DNA of 64,000 nt from Rhizobium metallidurans (GTDB lineage Bacteria; Pseudomonadota; Alphaproteobacteria; Rhizobiales; Rhizobiaceae), in contig NZ_JACIDW010000010.1 in the NCBI RefSeq assembly GCF_014196505.1, forward strand, positions 102,861 through 166,860. The letters are read 5' to 3'. The notes beneath the pieces were generated by a model, which saw only the letters and a list, made by a program, of their open reading frames with translations, had not been told where the DNA came from and did no database searches. A program made the position numbers and the translations under genes. Below are positions 8,258-18,372 of the stretch, in pieces (position 1 is the stretch's first letter; each line of letters opens with the position of its first letter).

Positions 8258-8692
8258 TCAGGCCGCCAGGATGCGCGTGCTGTCGCTGTTGGCGACAACA
8301 GTCAGCAAATCGCGGGTGCGTGCTTCCGCGGCTTCGAAGAAGTCCGACATGTCGCTGTCGATGGTCGCCGAAAACCGGGCGACGTCAGGGCCGCGATTGG
8401 AGTAGCCGTGCGCCTGGTCGGCGTCGATGCGGACGATATCGCCGGCCGTGGCTTCGAACTCTTCCAGTCCCTGGTCCGTCATCCGACGGATGATCAGACA
8501 GCCTTCGATGATGCGCAGGATCTCGGGGCTGGCGTGGCGATGCAGCGGCGTGCGGCCGCCGGCGGGTACGGTTACGTCGAAGACGTTCAGCCATGTTCCC
8601 TCGAGCCGCGTATGCCGCTCGAGCTGGCCTTCCGGCACGAAGCCGGCCTGTGCGCCATCGGGCGCATGGGTGTTCACAAATGAGGTGGACAT
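8258..8692 (-). CDS. Cupin-domain protein
   Basis: This 144-residue protein has one cupin domain covering most of its length. Motif 1 is PLHRHASPEILRIIEG (two histidines and a glutamate as likely metal ligands) and motif 2 is DIVRIDADQAHGYSNRG. Small cupins of this type bind a metal and may be enzymes or sensors; the substrate is unknown. ATG 8692 is preceded by a weak GCGAGA. It stands alone, with the patatin gene 152 bp downstream of nothing shared and the terC leader on its other side. Confidence 0.8.
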   Translation of the reverse strand: MSTSFVNTHAPDGAQAGFVPEGQLERHTRLEGTWLNVFDVTVPAGGRTPLHRHASPEILRIIEGCLIIRRMTDQGLEEFEATAGDIVRIDADQAHGYSNRGPDVARFSATIDSDMSDFFEAAEARTRDLLTVVANSDSTRILAA

Positions 8693-8844
8693 GATGTCTC
8701 GCTTTTCTTTTTCTTAGCGGCGAGCGCGATAGACCTTTAGCCGGAGAATGGCAACCCGCTAAAATGCAAGGCTCCGATGCACGGATCGGAACCCACGCAA
8801 TCACCGGCTTTTCGGCGGCGTGATCACCGCATCGTGTTTGGCCG

Positions 8845-9894
8845 TTATTTGTTGGCCAGGATGCGCTTGGCGACTTCGTCGAGCGCCGGCGCGTTATCCT
8901 TGATGATCGACGCGGCGATTGCTTGGAGCTGCTTTATGTTGTCTTTCCCGGCGTCGTCCAGAGCATCGTTCTGTGCGTTCGTCAGTTGTTGATCGAGCCG
9001 GAAATAGCTGAGCGTCGCCGCGTTTTCTCTGGTGACGACGGTGGAGAAGTTGAGCTTCGTTCCGGGCGGGTTGAGCAGTTTGTTGGCCTGGTAGGATGCT
9101 GTGCTTGCCTGTCCCTGCATGAGGATCGAGATCAGGGGGGTGTGGTTCGACACCTGCATCCAGCCGACGATACCCCATTCCTTGGCCTCCTGATAGGGAA
9201 CGCTTCGGTTCTGCTGGCCGGTGCCGAGCGACAGGAAGACGAGCTCATCGTCCTGCCACGCCTGCTTGCGCGCCTCGACATAAGCGGCAAGAATGGGATC
9301 GTTGGCGAAGACACCGCCATCAATGAGGGCGACGTGCTGCTGCTGGCGATCTGTCTCACCGATCCGTTCGATCAGCGCCGGCGGAAAATAGGTGGGCGCG
9401 GCCGAGGTCGCGCGAGCCGCTTCCCAGAAGCGGAACTTGCTGTTTTCGGCGTCGGCATTCGACATGAAGAGAGCGGCCCGGCTCTCGATGTCGTAGGCCG
9501 TGATCACCACTTTCGACAGACCCTGGTCGAGCGTGGCTTTGCCGAGCTTCTCTTGCAGCTTGTTTTCGAGCACGTCGGGCTTATAGCGCGGATCGTTTAT
9601 CCCGAACGGATTGAACACCGCGGCCCCGGTTGGCTTCTTGAAGATCTCGGCGCCGTCGTCGACGTAAAGCTTGAGAAGATCGGCCGGCGTGCACGCCGCC
9701 TTCTTCTTGTCATCCGGATGCGGGCAGGTCAGCCCCGCCGCGATGATGCCGCCGGTCGATGTGCCGACGATCATGTCGAATGCCTTGTGAAGCGGCAGGC
9801 CGTCCAGCCGCGCGGCGAGGTTCACCAGGATGGCCGCCGGGATGATCCCGCGAATGCCGCCGCCGTCGATCGAAAGAATAAAACGCTTTGCCAT
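8845..9894 (-). CDS. Patatin-like phospholipase
   Basis: The 349-residue product is a patatin-family lipid acyl hydrolase. The oxyanion motif GGGIRG is at residues 11-16, the nucleophile elbow GTSTG at 44-48 (Ser46) and the catalytic DGG at 192-194, giving an intact Ser-Asp dyad. The early part resembles patatins such as CapV used as effectors in CBASS anti-phage systems, but no nucleotide cyclase or accessory gene is beside it, so a housekeeping or secreted lipase role is equally possible. GGAGG five bases before ATG 9894 favours this start over the ATG at 9906. No signal peptide is evident. Confidence 0.9.
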   Translation of the reverse strand: MAKRFILSIDGGGIRGIIPAAILVNLAARLDGLPLHKAFDMIVGTSTGGIIAAGLTCPHPDDKKKAACTPADLLKLYVDDGAEIFKKPTGAAVFNPFGINDPRYKPDVLENKLQEKLGKATLDQGLSKVVITAYDIESRAALFMSNADAENSKFRFWEAARATSAAPTYFPPALIERIGETDRQQQHVALIDGGVFANDPILAAYVEARKQAWQDDELVFLSLGTGQQNRSVPYQEAKEWGIVGWMQVSNHTPLISILMQGQASTASYQANKLLNPPGTKLNFSTVVTRENAATLSYFRLDQQLTNAQNDALDDAGKDNIKQLQAIAASIIKDNAPALDEVAKRILANK

Positions 9895-9998
9895 GCTCCC
9901 CTCCATGCCGGTTCATCCGGTTGAGGGGAGTATGGTGTTTAAACCAAGGATTGCAACAAACTGAAAAGCACGCGTTGGTTGATGCCGGTTGTGCGCGC

Positions 9999-11039
<1,041 letters not shown>

Positions 11040-11304
11040 CGGTCTCGCTCCTGCTGGTCGCGCCCCGGTCCCGGGCGTCGTCTTTGCCATATAATGGCAC
11101 GCGGTCGCGATCGCCTCCAACCGTTCCACCCATGATTTTCGCTGATGTATCGATCGCTTGCACTGCATCGGTCGCGCATGAATATTGCCGTTGGGCCCGC
11201 GGCCACATGTCGTTTCTTGCTTAGCCCTTTGCGTGGCATATTTCGGCTTGACCCGGCCCGCGCGCGGGCTTTTCTCTCCCTGCATCGTCTTCAAGGAGAA
11301 ACGC

Positions 11305-12192
11305 ATGGCCGTCGATACATCGCCCCGTTCGAGCACCTGGACCTATGTCGAGGGAGAGTGGCTGACCGGCAACCCGCCGCTGATCGGGCCGACCTCGCAT
11401 GCCATGTGGCTGGCCTCCACAGTCTTCGACGGCGCCCGCTGGTTCGATGGCATCGCGCCGGATCTCGACCTGCATTGCCAGCGCATCAACCGCTCTGCCG
11501 TCAACATGGGCCTGAAGCCGACGAAGACATCGGAAGAGATCGAGGCGCTCGCCTGGGAAGGCATCGGCAAGTTCGACGGCAAGACGCCGATCTACATCAA
11601 GCCGATGTACTGGGGCGAGCATGGTTCGCCCTTCAGCGTCGTCGCCGTCGATGGCGACAGCACGCGCTTCGCGCTCTGCCTGTTCGAAGCCCCGCTCGGC
11701 AACGGCAAGACGAACTCACTCACCGTTTCGCCCTTCCGCCGCCCGTCGCCGGAGACCGCGATGACGGACGCCAAGGCCGGTTCGCTTTATCCCAACAGCG
11801 GCCGCGCCATCGCCGAAGCGAAAGGCCGAGGCTTCGACAACGCCCTGATGCGCGACATGAACGGCAACGTCGCCGAAACGGCATCCTCCAACGTGTTTCT
11901 CGTCAAGGACGGCATCGTCAAGACGCCTGTCGCCAACCGCACCTTCCTCGCCGGCATCACCCGCGCCCGCGTCATCGGCCTTCTGCGCCAGGCCGGATTC
12001 GAGGTTCGCGAGGAGACGCTCTCGGTCGACGATTTCATGGCGGCCGACGAGATCTTCACCTCCGGCAACTATTCCAAGGTCGTCGGTGTCAACCGCCTCG
12101 ACGGCCGCGAACTGCAGGAAGGCCCGGTGACCCGCAAGGCGCTGGAACTCTACATGAACTGGGCCTTCGGTCGCAGCACGGGCGACAGCTGA
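11305..12192 (+). CDS. ilvE: Branched-chain amino acid aminotransferase
   Basis: The 295-residue enzyme belongs to the class IV PLP-dependent aminotransferases and probably makes or degrades leucine, isoleucine and valine. Lys157 ([13 protein letters not shown]) is the expected PLP lysine, and [16 protein letters not shown] and [12 protein letters not shown] are typical class IV segments. AAGGAGA six bases before ATG 11305 fixes the start. The D-amino-acid aminotransferase subfamily shares these motifs, but the length and the overall pattern favour a branched-chain enzyme. A small inverted repeat rich in CTCCTC/GAGAGG lies 45 bp after the stop. Confidence 0.88.
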   Translation: MAVDTSPRSSTWTYVEGEWLTGNPPLIGPTSHAMWLASTVFDGARWFDGIAPDLDLHCQRINRSAVNMGLKPTKTSEEIEALAWEGIGKFDGKTPIYIKPMYWGEHGSPFSVVAVDGDSTRFALCLFEAPLGNGKTNSLTVSPFRRPSPETAMTDAKAGSLYPNSGRAIAEAKGRGFDNALMRDMNGNVAETASSNVFLVKDGIVKTPVANRTFLAGITRARVIGLLRQAGFEVREETLSVDDFMAADEIFTSGNYSKVVGVNRLDGRELQEGPVTRKALELYMNWAFGRSTGDS

Positions 12193-12280
12193 GTTTGGAT
12201 CGAGGCGGAGAATGCGGAGCGCCGCGGCGTCACCGATTCTCCTCTCGCCCAGGAGAGAGGGTACCCGTGGTTCCCCGCGT

Positions 12281-13516
12281 TCAACGCTCCGCCGCGTCCG
12301 CCCTCGGCCGCACCATCCACGAATAAGCCGCCCCGGCGATGAGCAGCACGCAGGTGCCCAGAAACACCGCCCGCATGCCGACATGCCCGCCGATGAAGCC
12401 GCCGAGGATCGGGCCGGCGACCTGGCCGACATATTGCGACGACACCGACCATCCGAGAATGCTGCCGGCCGCGCTGTCGGGAACGCTGTGGCGGATGACG
12501 GCGGAGATGCAGGGAAGCAGCCCGCCGAGCGCCACGCCCATCAGGAAGCGGAGCACGATCAGCTGCCACGACGAGGTGACGAAGGCCTGCGGGATCAGGA
12601 GCAGGCCGGCGATGCCGAGCGCGCCAGCTATCACGGGCCAGTGGCCGATCCTGTCCGCCAGCTTGCCCAGCCGCGAGGCCGAAAGGATGCTGCCGAGGGC
12701 AGCCGCCGACATGACGATGCCGGCGACGATGGTCACCCGCGCCGGGTCCTCGACCAGCTGCGCGACATAGACGGTGATGATCGGCTCGATCGACATGTTG
12801 GCGAGCATCAGCAGCATGCCGGTGAAGAGCATGGCGATGACGGGTCCCTTGTCTGGTATCGAAGCCCAGCCGCCGCTGTCTTTGGCGGCCTGCTTGCGGG
12901 CAGGGGACTTCTCCTCCTTGATGAGGAAGAGGGTGGCGAGAAAGGCGAGGAAGATCATCGCGCCGGCCGCGAGAAACGTGCCGCGAATGCCGATCAGCGC
13001 CGGCAGCACGCCGCCGATCAGCGGCCCGACCAGATTGCCCGCCATGATCCCGGATGCGAGCGTGCCCAGCGCCCAGGCCGAGCGGTCCTTCGGCGTCTGC
13101 GTCGCCACCAGCACCATCGAGCCGGACGAATAGCCGCCCGCCAGTCCGACGAAGAGCCTCAGCGCCACCAGCTGCCAGACGTTTCCGGCCATGCCCATCA
13201 GCGAGATCGCCACCGTCATCCCGAGGCTGGCGCGCACGAGCATCAGCTTGCGCCCGTAGATATCGCCGAGCCGCCCCCAGAGCGGCGCCACGAAGGCAGC
13301 GGCGAAGAAGGTGGCGCCATAGGCGATCCCCGACCACTGCACGATCGCCGCGGGGTCGCTGACGCCGAGTTCCTCGACATAGAGCGGCAGGAAGGGGAGA
13401 AGTAGCGTCATCGCCACGATCGTCGTGAACGAGCCGACAAGCGAAACGGCCAGATTGCGCTTCCAGTAGATCGAACCTGGCGCGGCCGCGCCGGCATCCT
13501 CGGTCTTGTCGCTCAT
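12281..13516 (-). CDS. MFS transporter, DHA1-type (drug or metabolite exporter)
   Basis: The 411-residue protein has twelve hydrophobic segments in two halves. The MFS signature PLWGRLGDIYGRKLMLVRAS lies after TM2 and a second-half counterpart SRLGKLADRIGH follows TM8. It resembles MdtG/TetA-like proton-coupled exporters of the inner membrane; the substrate is unknown. The start ATG 13516 gives a short cytoplasmic tail before TM1. It converges with the aminotransferase gene, and no regulator is adjacent. The 278-bp gap upstream (13517-13794) shows no gene. Confidence 0.9.
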   Translation of the reverse strand: MSDKTEDAGAAAPGSIYWKRNLAVSLVGSFTTIVAMTLLLPFLPLYVEELGVSDPAAIVQWSGIAYGATFFAAAFVAPLWGRLGDIYGRKLMLVRASLGMTVAISLMGMAGNVWQLVALRLFVGLAGGYSSGSMVLVATQTPKDRSAWALGTLASGIMAGNLVGPLIGGVLPALIGIRGTFLAAGAMIFLAFLATLFLIKEEKSPARKQAAKDSGGWASIPDKGPVIAMLFTGMLLMLANMSIEPIITVYVAQLVEDPARVTIVAGIVMSAAALGSILSASRLGKLADRIGHWPVIAGALGIAGLLLIPQAFVTSSWQLIVLRFLMGVALGGLLPCISAVIRHSVPDSAAGSILGWSVSSQYVGQVAGPILGGFIGGHVGMRAVFLGTCVLLIAGAAYSWMVRPRADAAER

Positions 13517-13794
13517 GTCATGGCCTCTTCATCATCGAACCTCCCCATAGGAACGAAAGGCGGCGCTGAAGTCGATCAAGACCGCTCAGGCCCGGGCAAA
13601 AGCCGGGGCGGGGAGGTGAGGAGGGACAGGAGGGCGTTCCGTTTCCGGTGGCGAAACATTGATATAGTCCCGCCGTCGATGGGCCATCAAGGACGGATAG
13701 GGGGCCATTCGGTTCGCTCGACGTCGGATTCCGCCTCGCGGAGCTGGCCTTTTGCCGGACGGGCGGCAGTTTCCACAAGAGGAGGCTAAACACC

Positions 13795-14142
13795 ATGACC
13801 GATGAAAACGACGCCCGGCGGGCCGGAACGGTCCGCGCCCTCTACGCCGCCTATATCGACGGCCGCAAGGATATCGTCGCCGCCATGCTGACGGAGGATT
13901 TCACCTTCTCCAGCCCGCGCGACGACCATATCGACCGCGACGCCTATTTCGACAGGTGCTGGCCGACACCGCCGCCCTTCGAACGCATGGAGATCGAGTA
14001 TCTTGGCCTTGCCGATGACGAGGCGGTGGTGCGCTATCGCGCGATCAGGCATGATGGCGGAGCGTTCCGCAACATCGAGACGCTCCGCTTCAGGGGCGAC
14101 AGGCTTGCCGCCGTCGAGGTCTATTTCGGCCGCGAGGCCTGA
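13795..14142 (+). CDS. SnoaL-like (NTF2 fold) protein
   Basis: The 115-residue product has the SnoaL/NTF2-like cone fold pattern: an N-terminal helix (AGTVRALYAAYIDGRKD), the loop LTEDFTFSSPRDD, and a strand-rich C-terminus ending VEVYFGREA. These proteins bind small molecules and sometimes act as isomerases or dehydratases; the ligand is unknown. AGGAGG nine bases before ATG 13795 supports the start. It converges with the membrane-protein gene at 14159 and shares no operon. Confidence 0.82.
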   Translation: MTDENDARRAGTVRALYAAYIDGRKDIVAAMLTEDFTFSSPRDDHIDRDAYFDRCWPTPPPFERMEIEYLGLADDEAVVRYRAIRHDGGAFRNIETLRFRGDRLAAVEVYFGREA

Positions 14143-14158
14143 GGCTTCAGGCGCCCGA

Positions 14159-14662
14159 CTAGGCCGCCACGCGCCGCGCCTGTCCGCGCGACACCAGGAA
14201 GGCCTGCGCCAGGCTGCCCGCCGCGAACAGCACCACCCAGATCAGGAGCGCCGTTTGCACCGGCGGCGAATCCGGGCCGTTGCCGATCGGGTTGGAGGGT
14301 GGCAGCCGCGACAGGGTTTCGTTGATCCCGGGCACCCAGAGCAGGAAATAGGTGAAGGAGAAGCCGAGGTTCCTGAGATACGGGATCAGCCGTCCGAGAA
14401 AGCCGAGCTTCGGCAGCACGAGACAGATCGCGGAAACGACGAGCACGATGATGGCAAGCGCATGGCCGGGGTTGAAGCCGCCGGTGGACGAGAGCCCGAA
14501 GGCGCTGATGGCGGAAAGCGCCAGCGTCGCCAGATAGACCTTGCCGACCGATGTTTCCGGGCGGATGGAGCGATACTTGGCAAAGCTGTAGAGCCCGGCG
14601 ATGGCCGGGACGATGCTGATGGCGGTGTGGATCTCGCCGAGAAGCGAAAGCGGATTGGCCAT
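14159..14662 (-). CDS. Small four-helix membrane protein under TetR control
   Basis: No known family is recognised. The 167-residue product has four to five hydrophobic segments (AISIVPAIAGLYSFA, VYLATLALSAISAFGL, ALAIIVLVVSAICLVLP, TALLIWVVLFAAGSLAQAFLV) and no signal peptide. A perfect 14-bp palindrome of TetR type lies 18 bp before its ATG, and a near-identical site stands before the TetR gene 80 bp further upstream, so it is very probably repressed by that regulator. The function is unknown; such genes often respond to small hydrophobic compounds. Confidence 0.78.
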   Translation of the reverse strand: MANPLSLLGEIHTAISIVPAIAGLYSFAKYRSIRPETSVGKVYLATLALSAISAFGLSSTGGFNPGHALAIIVLVVSAICLVLPKLGFLGRLIPYLRNLGFSFTYFLLWVPGINETLSRLPPSNPIGNGPDSPPVQTALLIWVVLFAAGSLAQAFLVSRGQARRVAA

Positions 14663-14680
14663 GTCTGTTTCCTTTTGTGA

Positions 14681-14694
14681 ACCGACTAGTCGGT
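14681..14694. promoter_or_regulatory. TetR-type operator for the membrane-protein gene
   Basis: ACCGACTAGTCGGT is a perfect palindrome 18 bp before the ATG at 14662, followed by a further CGGTT half-site. It matches the copy at 15332-15345 at 13 of 14 positions. The ACCGACNNGTCGGT shape is typical of TetR-family operators. Confidence 0.75.
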
Positions 14695-14743
14695 CGGTTT
14701 TTGGGGCAAAAAATGCGCATGCACGTCTGATGAAAAAGGCGGT

Positions 14744-15319
14744 CTAACCGGTCAGCCTCAGGAGTGCGGGTCGGGTGATGCTTGTGTAGAGTTCCGCGTC
14801 GCCGCCGGCGACCCGTGCGGCCAGCATGGCGCCGTGCACGGTGGCGACGAGAATGCGGGCGTCGAGCTGGGCGTCCTCGGCGCTCGCCAACTCGCCTTTC
14901 CTCAGCCCCTCGTCGATGAAGCCGGCGAGCCTCGCGGTCAACTCGTCGAAATGCGCCTTCACCTGCGCGGCGACCTCCGGTGGCAGGCTCGGCAGCTCGG
15001 CGGCCAGAAGGGCCGCGATGCAGAAGGGTGCGCTATTGTCTCGGATACATTGTTCCCAGAAGCCGACATAGCCGGCAAGCCGCCGGTCGGCGCACGGCTC
15101 ATGCGCCGCCATCGCCCCCATCCCGTCCTCCGTCGCTTGCCGGTAACGGGCGATCACCGCGACAACGAGGTCGGCCTTGCCGGGAAAGTGATGATGGATC
15201 GTCGCCTTGCCGACGCCGACCACCGCGGAGATATCCGCATAGCTGAAGGCGTTGTAGCCGCGGCTGACGATCAGCGACTGCGCGCTGTCGAGAATGCGTG
15301 TGTATGTATCCGATGCCAT
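14744..15319 (-). CDS. TetR/AcrR-family transcriptional regulator
   Basis: The 191-residue protein has an N-terminal TetR helix-turn-helix (residues about 8-50: ILDSAQSLIVSRGYNAFSYA, then the VGVGKATIHHHFPGKADLV recognition region) and a C-terminal ligand-binding domain with several helices. The start ATG 15319 is the one that leaves a normal seven-residue lead before the HTH; the longer upstream frame is not protein-like. Palindromic operators lie 12 bp upstream of its own start and before the membrane-protein gene downstream, so it should repress both. The inducing ligand is unknown. Confidence 0.92.
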   Translation of the reverse strand: MASDTYTRILDSAQSLIVSRGYNAFSYADISAVVGVGKATIHHHFPGKADLVVAVIARYRQATEDGMGAMAAHEPCADRRLAGYVGFWEQCIRDNSAPFCIAALLAAELPSLPPEVAAQVKAHFDELTARLAGFIDEGLRKGELASAEDAQLDARILVATVHGAMLAARVAGGDAELYTSITRPALLRLTG

Positions 15320-15331
15320 GAGCGGATATCT

Positions 15332-15345
15332 ACCGACTAGTTGGT
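15332..15345. promoter_or_regulatory. TetR-type operator for autoregulation
   Basis: ACCGACTAGTTGGT lies 12 bp upstream of the tetR start codon and differs by one base from the perfect palindrome at 14681-14694. A further GGTCGGTCGT half-site follows. The 15346-15609 stretch has no recognisable gene. Confidence 0.7.
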
Positions 15346-15609
15346 CGGTCGTCAACGGGGTGCACGGAAACGTGAGCGTCGCGACGGGCGGGGTGTCGCG
15401 GACCGTGGCGGTTCTCACCTGTCGTTTGACCATGGCGCCTGGGCACGGCTCCCACGGCTGCGATTCCGACGTCGGCTCCATACCAATAAGGTCCATCGAC
15501 GAAAAATCGGCGGCTCGCCCGCCAAATAGCGGCGGCCGGCCGAAGCCGTGAACATCGGCTTTGTCCGAAAGCGGCCCGGCACCTCATGCACCGGGCCGCC
15601 GCGATCATG

Positions 15610-17121
15610 TCATTCCGCGGGTGGAATGCGCACGATCTCGCCATTGTCCGAACCACCGCCCGTCCTTGCCTGCAGCAGCGACGCTTCGGAAATGTCGATC
15701 AGCGGCGAATAGGTGGCGGCCGGCATCCGCATCTCGTCCGCTCTGTCGTCTCTCGTCTCGAGGGTGAACGCGCCGCCGCGTTCGCCGCGCGCGGCTTCCA
15801 GCTGGCCGTTCATGATGGCGCGTTCGGCGCGCAGCTGCCGGATTTCCGACTTGGCGATCTCCAGGCTGGTGCGCAGCTGGCTGATTTCGTGACGGTCTGA
15901 ATCCAGCCGCGTATCCATGTCGCGGCGCAGTGCATCGGCATCCCGGTCGCGGCGGATCCGCAGGCTGTCGCTCTCCCGGAGCTTCATCGTCAGCTCGTTG
16001 TTCTCGGTGGCGAGTTCGCGCCGCGCCGTCTCGCTCTCGGTGCCCGTGGCGCGGGCCCGCTGCAGCTCCTCGTCCAGCCGCTCGGCCCGCGAAAGGGCGG
16101 TCACCAGCTCCGATTTGACGCGCTTGGTCTCGTTGCGCGCCGCCTGCAGCTCCTCGTCGGTCATCCGGTTGCGGCCATTCGCCGTTACCAGCAGCTTTTC
16201 CATCAGCTCGGCCTTGGACCCGATGGCGTCATGGCGCGTGGTCAGATGCGCGATCTCCAGCGCCGAGGAGGATTGCAGCGTCTCGAACTCGACCTCGAGC
16301 CGCTTGTGGCGTTCCTCGATCAGCAGCAGCTCCTGCTTCATTCCCGCCGACGCGGTCTGCAGGTTGCGCACCAGCGCCTCCTGTTCCGTCAGGCCGCGCT
16401 TCAGGTGGCCGCGCTCCTCGGTCAGCCGCGCCATCTCGCGGCTGTGGATGCCGTTGTCGCGCCGCGAGGTCTCGATCAGAAGCTCATGCGCGGTCGTCTC
16501 GCTGTCGAGGCGCGCCTTGGTCGCCGCCAGCTCGCGGCCGCGCTGATCCACATCCTGCTGCGCCCGCTTCAGCAGGGTCGATGCCTCGTCGAACTGGATC
16601 GTCCTGTCGGTCAGTTCGCGTTCGGCATCGAGCAGCCGTGTCTCGACGATGGTGAATTCCTCGAGCGCGATCTCGTGCAGCCCCTGCAGCGTGGTCAGTT
16701 CCTCGCGCAGCGCCGCACTTTCGGTGCGCAGTTGTCCGTTGTCGGTACGAAACGTCTTGTTCTCGCTGGCGAGCCGTACGTTTTCCTGGTCGGCCTTCTC
16801 GCGGGCGCTGCTTTCATAGTCGAGCAGCGAGGCGATGCGCGCGCATTCGGCGCGAAGCGAGCCGGTCTCGTTCAGCGATTGGCTATGCGTGCCGATCAGC
16901 GTCGCCACGCGGTCCTGCAGCGCCGTCAGGCTGGACAGCAGGTCGTCGGAACTGCGCTGGTTTTCCTCGATCGCCGAGCCGAAGGCCGACAGATCCTGTA
17001 TGTCGGGCATCGCATAGCCGGGCCGCTCCACCGTGCCCGGTCTGCTGTCGGCGATCGACGCCTGTTGCTGCCCCGAAGCCGGCACCACCCTGCCGTCTTC
17101 CCCGCGACGAAAAAAGTTCAT
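15610..17121 (-). CDS. Long coiled-coil protein, about 503 residues
   Basis: The product begins MNFFRRGEDGR, has a disordered Gln/Pro-rich lead to about residue 45, then roughly 380 residues of almost uninterrupted charged heptad pattern (for example LLKRAQQDVDQRGRELAAT and LMEKLLVTANGRNRMTDEEL), and a short non-helical tail. There is no signal peptide, membrane segment or nucleotide-binding motif. This architecture recalls bacterial intermediate-filament-like or polar scaffold proteins, but homology to crescentin is not evident. ATG 17121 and ATG 17127 are both possible starts. It appears to be transcribed alone. The role is unknown. Confidence 0.82.
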   Translation of the reverse strand: MNFFRRGEDGRVVPASGQQQASIADSRPGTVERPGYAMPDIQDLSAFGSAIEENQRSSDDLLSSLTALQDRVATLIGTHSQSLNETGSLRAECARIASLLDYESSAREKADQENVRLASENKTFRTDNGQLRTESAALREELTTLQGLHEIALEEFTIVETRLLDAERELTDRTIQFDEASTLLKRAQQDVDQRGRELAATKARLDSETTAHELLIETSRRDNGIHSREMARLTEERGHLKRGLTEQEALVRNLQTASAGMKQELLLIEERHKRLEVEFETLQSSSALEIAHLTTRHDAIGSKAELMEKLLVTANGRNRMTDEELQAARNETKRVKSELVTALSRAERLDEELQRARATGTESETARRELATENNELTMKLRESDSLRIRRDRDADALRRDMDTRLDSDRHEISQLRTSLEIAKSEIRQLRAERAIMNGQLEAARGERGGAFTLETRDDRADEMRMPAATYSPLIDISEASLLQARTGGGSDNGEIVRIPPAE

Positions 17122-17414
17122 GACCATATCTCGTGTCCCCAAACACCACACCACGGGCGCATCCGAAATATGCCTCTCGACTAATCAAGCGATCTCTATC
17201 GAAGATTGCGAATAACTCATAAAAAAGATGCCCTGGGTTGCATCGTGAAAGGGCTATATGTTTTTGTCAAAAGACGGATGATGACAATCAACAGTCTTCT
17301 TGCGGCCGGCAATTGTTTGCCCGGGATCATGTGGGATTTGCGCAACAGGCGGCAGGGTATCATTCGTCGGACCGATACCGTCCGCCCGGTCATTGCTCAG
17401 ACCGGCAACGGCGA

Positions 17415-17864
17415 TCAATCCTCGTAAAGCTTCGATTTCTTCGCCCAGTCGCGCCATGGGTACAGCTCGAAATGCGGCATGTCCCAGCCGTCTCGGATGT
17501 CGCCGTTCATGTCCCAGTCGCCACCCCAGCGCAGCTTCAGCGGCTTGCCGTCCAGCCCTTTCAGCTTGAGCTTCTTGGGCATCGCCAGGATCACCTCGGA
17601 AAGCCGGATGAAGGCGTCCTTGTTGTTCCAGTCATAAGGGGCGGGAAACAAGTCGAAGGCGATCGCCGGAACGTAATTGTGGGCTGAATCGCCGAAATGC
17701 ACCTTCGAGAAGCCGCCGTTGAAGGCTCGCTCCTGCGCATCGCGCCCGCGGGTTGAATCGAGCACCTTGAAATCGATCTCGAGGATCGCCGCCTGGGCGA
17801 TGGCTTGCAGATGCGGATGGCATTTCGAAAGGGCGGCAAGCGATGCGCTGCTGAAATGAAACAT
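17415..17864 (-). CDS. M15-family peptidoglycan peptidase (endolysin-like)
   Basis: The 149-residue product resembles M15C metallopeptidases such as phage L-alanyl-D-glutamate endolysins. The zinc site is recognisable as SKVHFGDSAHNYVPAIAFDL (His and Asp ligands) with a downstream WDMPHFELYPW carrying the third histidine. GGAGG five bases before ATG 17864 fixes the start and leaves no signal peptide, as in phage lysins that need a holin. No other phage gene is adjacent, so it may be a domesticated lysin or a lone prophage remnant. The 287-bp gap before the coiled-coil gene shows nothing. Confidence 0.8.
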   Translation of the reverse strand: MFHFSSASLAALSKCHPHLQAIAQAAILEIDFKVLDSTRGRDAQERAFNGGFSKVHFGDSAHNYVPAIAFDLFPAPYDWNNKDAFIRLSEVILAMPKKLKLKGLDGKPLKLRWGGDWDMNGDIRDGWDMPHFELYPWRDWAKKSKLYED

Positions 17865-18000
17865 GACATCCTCCCATGCCGCGCCAAGATCGGCCGGCCC
17901 GGGAAGGCTATCGAAAGAATGGTTGTGCGTACACAAATCACCTGCAACCAATGATTGCAATCGGCGGGGCCGCGCGGGCTGAATACGACGGCGTGCGCCC

Positions 18001-18372
18001 TCACTCGTCCGGCAATATCCCCATCCGCTCGGTCTCGAGCTCCGTGCCGAGTTCGACCGCCTTGGTCTTCTTGTCGTAGATGCAGAAATAGCTGACGAAG
18101 CCGTTGGCGCCTTTCGGCTTGCCCGTCACCAGCGCCATGCCGAAATTCTCGCTGCCGAAGGGATCGACCACGGCATGCGGCAGTTCGACCTGCGCGCGCG
18201 CCGCCATCTCGCATTTTCCCTGCACCTCGGCTGCGAAATCCTTCCAGGCATCGCCCGAGGAGGCAGAGGCGGTGCCGGCCGCGACGGTGATGGCCGCGCC
18301 GCCGATCAGGTGGAGCACGGGGTTCCCTGTCATGCCCAGCCTTATGCCAAGCCTCATGCCAAGCCCTCGCAT
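18001..18372 (-). CDS. Exported small protein, hypothetical
   Basis: No family is recognised. The mature part (DAWKDFAAEVQGKCEMAAR...VSYFCIYDKKTK) has two cysteines and looks like a small periplasmic protein. The N-terminal region has a signal-peptide-like stretch VLHLIGGAAITVAAGTASA. The start is uncertain: ATG 18372 gives an arginine-rich n-region that includes the short repeat RLGIRLG, while ATG 18336 follows AAGG at good spacing. Short direct repeats of GCATGAGGCTTG/GCATAAGGCTGG in the DNA account for that n-region. It is divergent from sodB. Confidence 0.6.
   Translation of the reverse strand: MRGLGMRLGIRLGMTGNPVLHLIGGAAITVAAGTASASSGDAWKDFAAEVQGKCEMAARAQVELPHAVVDPFGSENFGMALVTGKPKGANGFVSYFCIYDKKTKAVELGTELETERMGILPDE

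Noticed and set aside
8845..9894. A CBASS defence system around the patatin
   Set aside because: No nucleotide cyclase, ubiquitin-like or sensor gene lies within several kilobases.
15294..15656. Small frames in the region upstream of tetR
   Set aside because: They overlap on both strands and none has a usable start.
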